Below are positions 46,986 through 57,599 of a stretch of DNA of 64,000 bases, one piece after another. The number at the start of each line of letters is the position of its first letter. Positions within the stretch are counted from its first letter, which is position 1. Below the pieces are notes generated by a model. The model saw only the letters and a list, made by a program, of their open reading frames with translations, did no database searches and was not told the origin of the DNA. The position numbers were made by a program, and so were the translations under genes. Source of the DNA: Aphrophora alni (Eukaryota > Arthropoda > Insecta > Hemiptera > Aphrophoridae); the NCBI GenBank assembly GCA_963513935.1, contig OY740769.1, positions 74,727,712 through 74,791,711 of the forward strand. Direction: 5' to 3'.

Positions 46986-47708
46986 TAGGTCATTTTTTAA
47001 GTAAGAACAGTTTTTAAGTGGAGTAACAGCAATTTTATTTATGAACATAAATTGTATCAAAAACATAAATTGTATGAACATATTTTTACTTTTCTACATA
47101 GTCATCAAGAATATCTAAGCATTTGTTGTCGTGGCACTAGCTTTTGGATCCCCTCATCATGGAACTCTGCTGCCTGAGCATTTAACCAGTTACTAACAGT
47201 TTCTTTCAACATGTCATCATTTTCAAATCGCTTTCTACCAAGATATTCTTTGAGTTTAGGAAACACATGAAAGTTTGATGGTGCCAGGTCAGGGCTGTAG
47301 GGGGGATGGTCTAGTAATTCCCATCGAAAGTTGGCCAGTTGCGTCTTGGTCATTGCTGCAGCATGAGGCCGAGCGTTATCGTGAAGCAGCATGACGCCGC
47401 TAGACAGAAGTCCCTGCTGGCAGTTTTGAATTGTGTGCCTAAGCTTGGTTAGTGTTTCACAATATCTCTCAAGATTTATGGTCATTCCTCTTGGCAGAAA
47501 GTCACAATCAGTGGGTTTATTGATTAACACCATTTTATTAGCGACAAACAAAGCAGTGTTACGATAGAAACAACATTGCAGAGACATGAAATCAACTGAC
47601 AGCATAGGACTGGGCAAGAGTGACTAACCTTGAGCGGGCGTCACGTGACAGTCTACGCGGAAAGAAATGTGAGCATAAATCCCTATTCTTAAGTACTAAA
47701 TGACTATA
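46986..47708 (-). mobile_element. mariner-family transposon, truncated copy
   Basis: TTAGGTCATTTTTTAAGTAA at 46986 and, inverted, a similar AGTCATTTAGTACTTAAG near 47680-47700 are probable terminal repeats. A transposase relic runs on the minus strand between. The copy is about 720 bp, so roughly half the element is gone. It interrupts the RNase H end of the adjacent non-LTR element. Confidence 0.55.
47105..47617 (-). pseudogene. Mariner transposase, C-terminal half
   Basis: The 170-codon minus-strand frame contains RGMTINLERYCETLTKLRHT, GVMLLHDNARPHAA (second catalytic Asp), ELLDHPPYSPDLAPSNFHVF (third catalytic Asp in DLAPS), LKEYLGRKRFENDDMLKETV, and AAEFHDEGIQKLVPR. This is the catalytic and C-terminal half of a D,D34D mariner transposase. 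The N-terminal DNA-binding half is missing and the end after LVPR deviates, so it is inactive. Confidence 0.88.
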
Positions 47709-47903
47709 TATAGGTCTGTGTATGTGCTTAAACAATGTCTAGGTATATAAACAAATGTCTAGGTCTTTGTATATGCTTATATATATAAAAAAATGTCTAG
47801 GTGTATGTGCTTATATAAAACAAATGTCTAGGTCTATGTATGTGCTTATATATAAACAAATGTCTAGATATGTCACAGACCTAGGTCTTTGTATGTGCTT
47901 ATA
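47708..47903. repeat. Tandem repeat of a 36-40-bp unit
   Basis: Four to five imperfect copies of ATGTCTAGGTCTATGTATGT followed by GCTTATATATAAACAA. The repeat lies exactly between the mariner relic and the next DDE transposon end at 47904. The translated MSRSLYMLIY repeats are a by-product. Confidence 0.85.
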
Positions 47904-48322
47904 CAGGGTGGCACAAAAGTCACTAGACACTGCTTTAAATAAATACTGAATTTATTAAAGACAATACTTACAATTATTTAAAAAAAATTTCAAACTGTTT
48001 TCCTTCTTCATTAATGCATCTTTCAAGTCTTCCAAGAATACTGTAATATAGGCCCTACTCTACGGCGTAGTTCATTATAAAATCATGGAATGTGTCACAT
48101 GTGTAGTCTTTCAATTCGTCAATGGTCTGTGGATTTTTAAATAAACATAGTCCTTGATGACACCCCATACAAAAAAATCCATTGCCGTGATATCTGGTAA
48201 ACGAGGAGGTATTAAATATCTGCCCTTCGACCAATCAGTCTTTTTCAAAAGTTTCGTTCAAATAATCGCGAACTGCAGTGGCATAATGTGGCGGATCACC
48301 ATCATGTTGGAAGTAAAAGTTT
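47904..48322 (-). mobile_element. DDE_3-type Tc1/mariner-like transposon, 3' part
   Basis: The end CAGGGTGGCACAAAAGTCAC begins at 47904. A transposase relic lies on the minus strand from 48322 to stop 47974-47976: FYFQHDGDPPHYATAVRDYL (second catalytic Asp), then NETFEKD, then after shifts ISRQWIFLYGV and NPQTIDELKDYTCDTFHDFI, ending GRLERCINEEGKQFE. The same family is represented at 4290-4940. The upstream half is cut off by the Polinton-like integrase sequence. Confidence 0.7.
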
Positions 48323-48830
48323 TTAATATGCACGTGAACAAATTAAAGAAAAAATACAATATAACTCATTATGCCACCTTTTCGGACAAAATAGCGTTGA
48401 TGGTGGAAAGACTGAGCTGTATTTTGAAAAATCTAATGTGGCGTGAATTAACTACGCACAGTCATTATGAGTGGTTGGAGCTGCTGAAAAGTGTGGTAAA
48501 GTCGTACAATAACTCGTGCACAGCACTACCGGCATGAAACCCACTCAAGTCTTGTTAAAAAGGATGGGATATCTACCAAACTGGACAAACGAAATGTTTA
48601 CAGTGTACACGGTAGTACCGACCAATCCAGTAATGTACGATCTACAAGACTCGAAAGGTGACATTCTGAAGCGGATTCTATGCTGAAGAATTAAGCAAGT
48701 CAACCATCGGCAATGTATAACTAGTTGAAAAAGTGCTATGCAAAAAGGGTAACAAAGTACTGGTGCAGTGGCTAGGTTTTGATAAGGAACATGATAGTCG
48801 GATTGATAAAACCAAGCTTGTTGTTTATGT
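48310..48830 (+). pseudogene. Polinton/Maverick-type integrase relic with C-terminal chromodomain
   Basis: The open frame to 48537 gives VFNMHVNKLKKKYNITHYAT then FSDKIALMVERLSCILKNLM (the block around the catalytic Glu, ERxxRTLK in the family), YEWLELLKSVVKSYNNSC. Other frames continue GYLPNWTNEMFTVYTVV, VMYDLQDSKGDILKR (the SH3-like C-terminal part), then LVEKVLCKKGNKVLVQWLGF, a chromodomain signature (VEKVL, KVxVKWxGF). Integrases of this retroviral-like type with a chromodomain are known from Polintons and related elements. Only the C-terminal half is present, broken by stops. It interrupts the neighbouring DDE transposon. Confidence 0.65.
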
Positions 48831-49680
48831 GTTAACCTGTGCAAGGATAAACTATCATAAAACATGGGTAACCTAGGAATGGAGATAACCTTTACAGGTT
48901 TTTATGAGGAAAATCCTTATTTTATGGAACAACTTGCCATGGGAATTATTGAAATACAGTATATGGTGTACTGATATAAGGACAAAATTTTACTGAACAC
49001 TATATTTAATTAACATTGTTGAACTAAGCTCTGTATGTTAGTGTTACAGGAGATACCTCGGTAAGTGCTAAAAAAGAGTACACATTCCAACATTAATTTT
49101 TAAATAAAATTTCTGTGCCAAAGTTTTTTACAATTAAACATACAGACATTTTTATTGTTATTTACTCTGTTTATTTAATTTGTAAAGATGAATATTGAAA
49201 TAGATTTTCATTATGACCACTATACTTTTTCAATACAGTAAGTACTATGTATAAGTGAAAAAAATAGTATAATAATAAAGTAGACATTTTAAAAATTGAT
49301 GTTTATGACAATTATAGATATTTTTGTGTGTGTAGATAATCGCAGAGAGAATAAATACTAAAATTATTTATTGTCTGAAAGTCTCAAGAAAAAGTGAAAA
49401 GATCTTTTACTTAGATATTAATTATTGTTGTAATGTTGTACATTTTGAAAATTGAAATTAGCGCAAGGCGCAAGAATCTTTGAACTTGAACGTAATTGGT
49501 CTAAAAGAAAAAGAAGAGAAAGGGGGGGGGGCGGTGGAAGAAAAATAGTTCGTCTAATTATTTTTTATAACAAAAAAGAAACAAAATTTGAAAAGGAGTG
49601 AATGATAAAAAATAGTCAGAGAAAAATATCCTGTGTATTAATATCATTAGAATTAATGTAAATCTAATAATTAAAAAGTG
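48831..49680. other. AT-rich DNA, no clear feature
   Basis: May hold the start of the diverged LTR described next, but no LTR start could be fixed. A run of about 9 G with flanking purines lies at 49524-49532. Confidence 0.4.
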
Positions 49681-50973
49681 TAACGTGAGATGCATTGTGA
49701 ACGGGAAAGACTTCTTACTAGGCAAGGTAGAACGGTTTCGGTTGGCGTCAGTGTAGTCTCAAGACAGTGCTTAAAGCGGTAGGACGTTGTTAGATTTTGA
49801 GCTGTTCTTAAAAGGAACAATAGAAACCGATTATAACGTAAAAATGTAAGACTTTAATAAGGACAGTTAGGAGTTGTTTCGTTACAGAACGTAGTTAGTA
49901 GAACGGAGTGTATAAGACAGTTATTAAACAATTGCAAATGACAATTTCTTTGTACAAACGACCGATATGTACCCATGTGCTTTTGCATTAGCTTGCAGTT
50001 TCAGTCTAAAGGTTTGAGTTTTAAAAGGCGTGTTTTCAAGACTACAGATCAAACTAATAATGATCGGTATTACACGTCTTAATCTAAAATGTGAACTTTT
50101 ATAAATATGGTGAAAACAATAGCTTGTACGTGTCCGATAATAAGTGAGACAATCGAATAGGAAATTATAGACAAAATTATATTGTGTTAAAATAGAACAG
50201 TTTAAATCATAACACTAGTTATTTTGTTATTGGAATAATAGAAAATGAACTTTGTAAAACGGGAAGGTGAATTGAGAACGTCAGCGTCTGAACAAAGGAC
50301 CAGAGGCAACTTCCACAAGGCTGCAGGACATTCCAGCAAACGAAGCGTAGCGTCTCCAAGGAATTGTGTTTTAAATTAGAAAGAACGTGATTGGTATACA
50401 CGTTAAGACTTTTATTCTAAAATTATGTTTGTATATAATATGATTAAAATGTTTCTATGTTAAGTATAAGTTTTGATTTGGCAATTTGATTCATGATATA
50501 TGAGATTAGGTTTTATGCTATAAAGTATAAAAATATTAAAATAAAGTCTTTTTCAAATAAATAATTTAATGAAAATTGATCTATTTTCAAAGAATAAAAT
50601 TCTTAATCACATATATTCATTTAAATAAACTAAAAATCTATTCACTTTTAGAGTTGCAACTAAAAGTAAATTCAATAATTAAAATTCCATTTGACTTTTT
50701 TATATTATTATCATTTGAATGACAAACGTTTATTAGGATGTACTAAGATAAGATATTGCATATGATTTGCTCCAATTTTGTATATGTGAATGTGTTTAAT
50801 ATGTGCTATTTCAGAACAACAAAAAGGACTATTAGTCTTTCATTCTAATATCCTGGTAAGTACACCGTTAAAGAACTTGCGATCCTGGCGAATTTTAACT
50901 TAATATCTATAAACTTTGAACTTAAATTTTATTTTTTATATTTTTATTTTATTTTTGTAATTATCTAATTACA
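49681..50973 (+). repeat. Diverged LTR related to the 25.7-kb LTR element (solo or truncated)
   Basis: Its right end is organised as in the 25.7-kb LTR: AGGATGTACTAAGATAAGAT parallels AGGATGTGTTAGTGTAAGAT; then ATTTCAGAAC, and GGTAAGTACACCGTTAAAGA parallels GTAAGTACACTGTGAAAAGA; it ends CTAATTACA. The earlier part also shows shared phrases (aacgg, ggtttgagtt). It is immediately followed by TGGCGCCCAAATTGT (50975-50989), a primer-binding-site pattern, then unrelated DNA. So an LTR plus primer site remains, without its element. The left end is unknown. Confidence 0.6.
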
Positions 50974-50989
50974 ATGGCGCCCAAATTGT

Positions 50990-52537
50990 AACAGCACATA
51001 GCTTCTTTTTCTTTTTTAGTAAAATCAAACCTCCTATTATTAAAGAATTACATTGTCTGAATTTACAATGTCATTGTAATTGTCTATTTCTTTCAATTAT
51101 AGTTACCAATCACATACATGTATTGGTATAGTTACCAATTATAGTTACATGTATTTTCTTAATCACAAAACTTCTGTAGAGGTATATAATTTATGTATAT
51201 TCATTAAATTTCCAACAGTATAAATCGAGGAAGTCAAAAATGTAATTGAAAAGTCTACTAATAAACAATGTATTATGTTTTATTACATAAATAATACATA
51301 GTAATCGACAAAGTATATTTTGCAATATTTTCTAAAAGAAAAGATCTATGAATAAAGTGTACAAACTTTCTCACAAATACATAAGTATAGAAAAGGAAAT
51401 ATAAGATGTAACCTATACTAAAGAAAAATATAATTTGTTTACATGACGGAATTCTTTAGGGAAAGTTTATATATATTTTTCTACTTATCCTGATCTACAA
51501 TTTTCTTTTATTTGCATTTTGGTAAATTGGTATAGGTTAATTATCTTTATATGTCAGCAAAATTTCATAACCATATACTAAGAATTTAAATTCTATAAAC
51601 ACTGCCATAAGCTCAGATAAAAATTATAGGATTATTCACTCTATATATTTTTCACCAATGACTAGCAACTGGATTTTTTTGGGGGTCTGTACACATTGGC
51701 TACACATTGGTACAAAATTTTATTAAAATCTTACAGCCAGCCAATTTTGAGAAAATTTAATATATTTTTTTGCTTATGACAGATGTCAAATTTTAGGTCA
51801 TGGATTTCATGTTTACAGCACCATCTCAAAAGTGCAAAAAACTTGAACAATTTAAATTTAATTTAGATCAGTTTAACAGCTTCTATTTTACAGATTAAAT
51901 CTTTTGTAAATTAAAAAAATAAATAATCAGGATTGTTAAAATGGTATACTGGTGTATACTATGAAAATTAAAAACAATTTTTTTTTTTTTTTTTTTTTAC
52001 AATATATTTCGCCTACTATGTATAAGTGAGAAAGTAAAAGAAAAAAAAAAAAAAACAATGCCTCAACAGTTAATACTTTTTTTACACATACACACATACT
52101 TTACCCAATTATTTTATATTTAAACACATTTATATTTTAACATGATATATAAGAAATGACATGTGAAATATTGGGCAGTGTCATAACAGACATTATGGGT
52201 AAAATAGAGAAAAGAGAGTACAGTGTTTGTTTAGTTGTAGACATCTAAGTTGTTTAAGAATAAGAAACCATGAGTATTAATGAATACACTCACACGTAGC
52301 CACTCTTCTCCAATACAAGTATGTTTAGCTTTGAGATATGCATTATAATATATTTAGCTGATAAAATAGGATTAAAATGTATTTATTTGTTTATGGTGGA
52401 TCTGTTAGTTTGATAGGTCAACTATTATTTAGCTATTTCTGTGTTACGACATTGTGGAGGCCCATATTGAACTTTATTCAAATAATTACAGTAAGATATA
52501 AACTTTGAGAAAAAACAGAAAAAAACTGTAAATGTGT
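50990..52537. other. AT-rich intergenic DNA
   Basis: Poly-T (51980-51998) and poly-A (52039-52055) tracts and CACAAACTTTC-like motifs are present. No genes or transposon ends recognised. Confidence 0.5.
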
Positions 52538-52541
52538 TTAA

Positions 52542-54828
52542 TTTTTCGGTACTCGCGCCGTTGTAAAAAGTCTTAGTTTTTTTTTGTTTCCAAGTTTAGC
52601 CTTTTGGGTGATGGGCTTTATGACTGAGCTATACCCCCTCCTCTATCCTACCACCATCGGTCACCGACCTGCTCAAGGTCAACCAGTTTCCAGCGAGCTT
52701 TAAGACAGTACACGTCGCGCCTGTTGTACTTTTTACAACTCGTGAGTATTCACGTAGTGAGTTTTCATATCTTATTTTTTGCTTACTTAATTAATTGTTG
52801 ATGATAGTGAAGTGAACATGTCAGACTATCTTCGTACCAATGAAATTGACCGTATACTGCAAGATAATTCGGATAACGATGATGATATAGATGTAATTCA
52901 AGTTAGGAATTCAGATTTTAGTAGTAATGAGACTATTGAGAACAACAATGCTTCCGATGTCAGTGAGATTGAAGGTGAAGAAGAGGATTGTGAAGAGCTG
53001 CTAGTTGATCAGGATTTTGTTTTTGGTAAAGATGGGGAGACTATTTGGTGTACTACAGCGGTAGCAAACATTGGTAAGACTAAAAAACTTAACATTGTGA
53101 AGAGACTCCCTGGACCGAAACAGATTGCTAGAAATGTAAGTAATGAGCTAGATTCGTTTTTTAAATTGATATCGGTTGAAACAATGATTGACGAAATTTT
53201 GATATGTACCAATATGTAGATAACGTCTTTTGAAAACAATTTTGCAAGAACAAGAGATTGTTTACAGTCCAACAGGACAGAAATAATGGCTTTGTTTGGA
53301 GTGCTATATCTACACATGCTAGTGTAAGAGAACTTTGGGCTAGTGATGGAACTGGTATTCCAATCCTTCGAGCAGCGATGAGCTATAATCGCTTTCTGTT
53401 CTTATTGAGGTGCATACGCTTCGATAATAAGGCCACTTGAAATCAACGCAAGGAATTTGACAATTCCTTGCACCCATTAGGACTATTTTAGACTCGTTTG
53501 TCAAAAACTGCATTGACTGTTACAATACAGGTGAGTTTGTGACAATTGATGAAATGTTACATCATTTTAGAGGCAGGTGCTCGTTTGTTCAGTACAAGCC
53601 AAACAAACCGGCAAAATATGGTCTCAAGATGTTTGCTTTATGCGACACTAGGACTTTTTATTGTAATAACATCAAAGTTTCCTGTAGAAAGTAACCCCCG
53701 GGGCAATATGAAGCTTCAAACAGCAGCCTTGACATTGTAAAAAGGCTCGTAAAACCCATAGAAAATTCCAACAAAAATGTCACTACGGACAATTGGTATA
53801 CCAGCAATGGTTGATTATTTACTAGGAAAAGGACTGACATTAATTGGAACTCTTTAAAAAAAAAAAAAAAAAAAAAAAACAAGGCAGCAATACCTCTCTC
53901 GTTTTTACCTAACAAAAGTAAGGATATTGGAAGTTCTATGTACGGCTTTCAGCTTGACAAAATTTTAGTTTCATACGTGACTAAGCAAAACAAAGGCGTT
54001 GTACTTTTATCTACAATGCATGATTCCAAAGTTACAGATCACGACACTGGTAAGCCAGATATAATTATAGATTACAATAAGACTAAGGGAGGTGACAAAA
54101 TGTGTGCTTCATACTCTGTGTCAAGAATCACAAGACGCTGGCCCCTAGCCCTCTTTTTTATATTTATGAATATAGCAGGGATCAATGCCAGGGTTATTTT
54201 GAATTTTAATATCAATGGTGAACTGCCTCCAAGAAGAAAAGTCTTCCAAAAGAACCTTGCCATGAGTTTGATGAGAAGCCATTTGGAATCAAGAGCTGAA
54301 ATAAAATCACATCCTCTTGACTTGTACTCTTTCTTGGTAAGACACAGAAGGTCATTAGAAGAAGAAGAGGTAGTTGAACAGCCGGCAAAGAAAAAAGGAA
54401 CCTGCTGGTTATGTGGAAGAAAGAAAAATTCATCAGCGTGAATGAAGTGCAGTTCGTGTTCACGTTTTGGTACAAATAACACACAGAGAAACAGACTCTT
54501 TGCTTACACTGTAAACAAGGAAATAACGGAGATGCAGAGAGTGAAGCTGAGTAAGCAAATTTTAACATTCCATTGTATTTGTAGTACAAAGTTTTTAATG
54601 TTAAATTACAAATTTTTATAAATTTCATAATTTGTTTTACTTTTTCCCAATTTTTTTATATATTTTTTTTAATGGAAATATTATAAGGTTCTTGGAAAGT
54701 CATTAAAATCATAATTGAAAATATTAAAACAAATGTTTAAGCTGGTTAAAACATGGTAAAAACGTATGCTGTAAAAAGTACAACGAGCGAGTACTCGCGT
54801 GATATAAGAAGGCGTGAGTACCGAAAGG
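52542..54828 (+). mobile_element. piggyBac transposon, nearly full-length but defective (2,287 bp)
   Basis: TTAA flanks both ends (52538-52541 and 54829-54832), and the ends TTTTTCGGTACTCGCGCC and, inverted, CCTTTCGGTACTCACGCC are imperfect terminal repeats. A subterminal motif ACTCGCGTGATATAAG near 54792 is mirrored by CTCGTGAGTATTCACGTAGT near 52740. A transposase relic fills the interior. A 24-bp poly-A tract at 53856-53879 interrupts the coding region. Confidence 0.92.
52818..54441 (+). pseudogene. piggyBac transposase (PGBD4-like), multiply broken
   Basis: piggyBac transposases cut and paste at TTAA with a DDD catalytic triad. The N-terminal frame (ATG 52818) is acidic (DNSDNDDDIDVI) and stops at 53217. 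Then across frames: RELWASDGTGIPILRAAMSY and NRFLFLLRCIRFDNKAT; FVTIDEMLHHFRGRCSF (first catalytic Asp) near 53535-53585; NKPAKYGLKMFALCDT; NVTTDNWYTS (second Asp block) near 53775. After the poly-A tract, 53938-54441 is open: LVSYVTKQNKGVVLLSTMHD, GKPDIIIDYNKTKGGDKMCA, SVSRITRRWPLALFF and a C-terminal CWLCGRKK with more Cys beyond the frame. In the last catalytic block the family has TKGGVDxxDxMC; this copy reads TKGGDKMC, lacking four residues and one of the two Asp. Confidence 0.9.
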
Positions 54829-54832
54829 TTAA

Positions 54833-57159
54833 TAAATACTTGCTGAGATATAATAATATATTTTTGATGTAGTTCATCCACAGTAATGATGTATACACAA
54901 GTAAGTATAATTTAGAGATATTTATGGCAGAGTATTTCAATTGATGTAATGATGGCCCTAGGTTTGAGTTATATATCTACACTACCGGTAGTTCATTTTC
55001 AAATGAAAATGTCGTATTAATTTTATTATTACATTATTTTAGTACTAAAATAAAATAAAATACAAGGTATATAAATTTAAGTAAAAATTTAAAAAAACAT
55101 AACAGACTGATAATGAAATAAATCTAGGGATATCCTGCTTTGAAATTTTAATCTTCAACAAATAACAGAAAATAGATGAAAATATAAAACTATCTCCCTC
55201 CCCGGACTAATCTTAAATTATAAGAATAAAATAAACATAAATTTTTTATTTAAATATACATTATTAAAAGGGACAATTAATAAGGATATTAAAAATTTCC
55301 TTCCAAAAATAAAATAATAAATTAAAAAAATCAAATTAACATATTCACACAGCTATACATATCATTTTACTTATACTCCTCATACACATTCTCTTCTACA
55401 AATACATCTTTCTTTTTCAGACCTACAACAAAACAATGTAAAATACAAACCTATAAACACAATCTATTTTCATTTAAGAATTCTTTATATTCGTAACAGC
55501 ATTTCAATGCTATGTTTAGAGAAAAGCCATGTTTTAAATTTTCCTAGAAAACAGGCTTCAGACTAATGAAATCCAAATTATTAAATTGTTTAAACATGGG
55601 ACACTGCATTGTTACGAGTATTGAAAATCAAGGTACACTGCATTTCTAAGAGTTATACAACAGAAAATGCAGAGTATAATACCAAACAGCTGATTTATTT
55701 CAAGGTTATATGCATTTCAAATTTTTTAGAGTTACTTGAACTCAGGTTAGAATAAACTTCATACTTTAAAACCCTAACCACTCCCTTAAGATGAAGAATC
55801 TTTAAATGCTCAGAGACCTTAAATTTTCAAATCTGTGAAAAATATTTGTAAATGAGGTACATATAACTTCATACAAATTATTACATTATGCATAAGTCAA
55901 AGCTGAACATGTCTTAACTCTACTCATTGAGGCATTTGTTGAAGTAATTATAATATAAAGTAACATGACAGATGAATGTACAATAACTATATATCTAAGT
56001 ATGCAATGGTGACAGCAGTGATTGTTGAGCAAAGTGACGGTATTCTAAACTATCTTACAAATTGCTTTACTCAAACTGATTATTTCTTTAAAATTTAATT
56101 TTAAAAATGATCATCTGTATCTTAAATAACACAAAAATATACAGATGTATTCAGTCTTATATATTTTTGTATGACAAATTAACAATAAGAAATGAAACTA
56201 AACTAAATGGTTCTCATATTTGGCAGTTATTAGCACCCAATGTTTCAAAGCTCTTCTAATCTAATCTAAATAACTAATTTTATTCATCATATTTTAGGTA
56301 ATAGTTGTTAGAAAAAAACAACTCTGACTATTGTTGAGGTTTATACAGACATAAAATACTGTATTAGCTGATGGGATGAGCAATTTAAATTTTAACAGTT
56401 TCATCATCCTAAACTTATTTGTATACTGTATTTTAAAATTTAATTTTAGCTTTGGGAGGTTATGACCAAAATTATAATTTTGGTGAAAACTTTGTTACAT
56501 TTTACTACAGAGATTTGAAGTTGGTACTATAAAATATAAGTTTCAATTTAATTTAGATCATTCAAAGTAGATGAGGTGGAAAAAAGATTTAAAACAGCAT
56601 TCATTTAAAAATTGTTTATCTGATCTTCCTGTTTAAGTTACTGTTAAAACAACCCATATATACCAAATTGAAGAAAATCAGACATTATAAGTGATATACA
56701 GATCTTATATAGTTACAACATGCAAAATTTTGTGAAAGTGTTAAAGATTTATACATAAAGGTTTATTTAATACTTGGAAACGCTTATTTATTTAAAGAAG
56801 ATATCTCCATTTTTAGGGTGAATTTTGTATGTTGAACTTATATACAACAACCACTTTAGTTTTGTTGTGGGATTTTGAATACATTGTAAAAAAATTTGGT
56901 TGATGTCCATTTCTTTAGGATGAATACAAGGTGATATGTTTTAGGACAAGTAAGTGGTGTTGAACATACAGAAAACAGCCACTTTACTACAGGATTTTAA
57001 TAATAATTCTATGACTATTATTTACATTAAAGTATCATGAGTTTGGTTGGTAGGAAGATCACATAAGCTCTATTTGACTATATATTCATCTTTACCTTGC
57101 TCCTAGCAATGATAAGTTGTAATTCTGGAATGATAACATTTTGTCTTAAAATGCAAACC
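54833..57159. other. AT-rich DNA, possible 3' UTR of a minus-strand gene
   Basis: No transposon ends or coding relics seen over 2.3 kb, unusual for this window. It lies directly downstream of a possible minus-strand terminal exon at 57160-57270, so part of it may be a 3' UTR. The complement of AATAAA occurs several times. This is inference only. Confidence 0.3.
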
Positions 57160-57270
57160 TTATTGAGTCAAATCCTTCCCCATTATCTTATTGACTCCCG
57201 GAGTATCTAACGCTAACTGTAGAAGTGATTGCAGATTCTTCAGATTTTTTTTTTTCCCTTTTTTTTCAGA
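57160..57270 (-). CDS. Possible terminal exon of an unrecognised minus-strand gene
   Basis: The minus-strand frame reads SEKKGKKKNLKNLQSLLQLA then LDTPGVNKIMGKDLTQ and stops at TAA (TTA at 57160-57162). Composition (amphipathic Leu helix, TPGVNKIMG loop, basic Lys tract) looks protein-like, unlike the surrounding random frames. Splice evidence is poor: the only nearby AG acceptor, GAAAAAAAAG, lacks a pyrimidine tract, so the exon start is undefined. I do not recognise the family. Confidence 0.3.
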   Translation of the reverse strand, partial: SEKKGKKKNLKNLQSLLQLALDTPGVNKIMGKDLTQ

Positions 57271-57507
57271 TAGAAAAACATATCACAACATATGTATATG
57301 TAATACAGAAACACCTGTATTAGCTTTGCTGTAGTGTTTGAAATAACAGCATCAATGCACATTTCATGGCCTGAAGTCTGTCATACCAGGAATGCCTATA
57401 GTAACTTATTTCCTAAATTAATACTTTAATATGACATATACTTAGATTATTTATAGGTTAGAGTTTAATAGAGCACATAGATAATTGGACTCCAATTATG
57501 AAGTTTA

Positions 57508-57575
57508 GATTTTGTATGGATAGGAGAAACAGGGTTAATTTGGAAGGTGGTCATTGGTATTACCTAGTAGTACAC
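57508..57575. repeat. Single end of the PIF/Harbinger-like MITE family found at 24636
   Basis: TTTAGATTTTGTATGGATAG, then GGAGAAACAGGGTTA and GGAAGGTGGTCATTGGTA parallel the left end of the 24636-24892 element. No inverted partner follows, so this is a truncated or solo copy. Confidence 0.7.
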
Positions 57576-57599
57576 AAATAGGAAAATATATTTAGATTG

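Noticed and set aside
47755..47949. 64-codon ORF of MSRSLYMLIY-type repeats
   Set aside because: It is a translation of the 36-40-bp tandem repeat.
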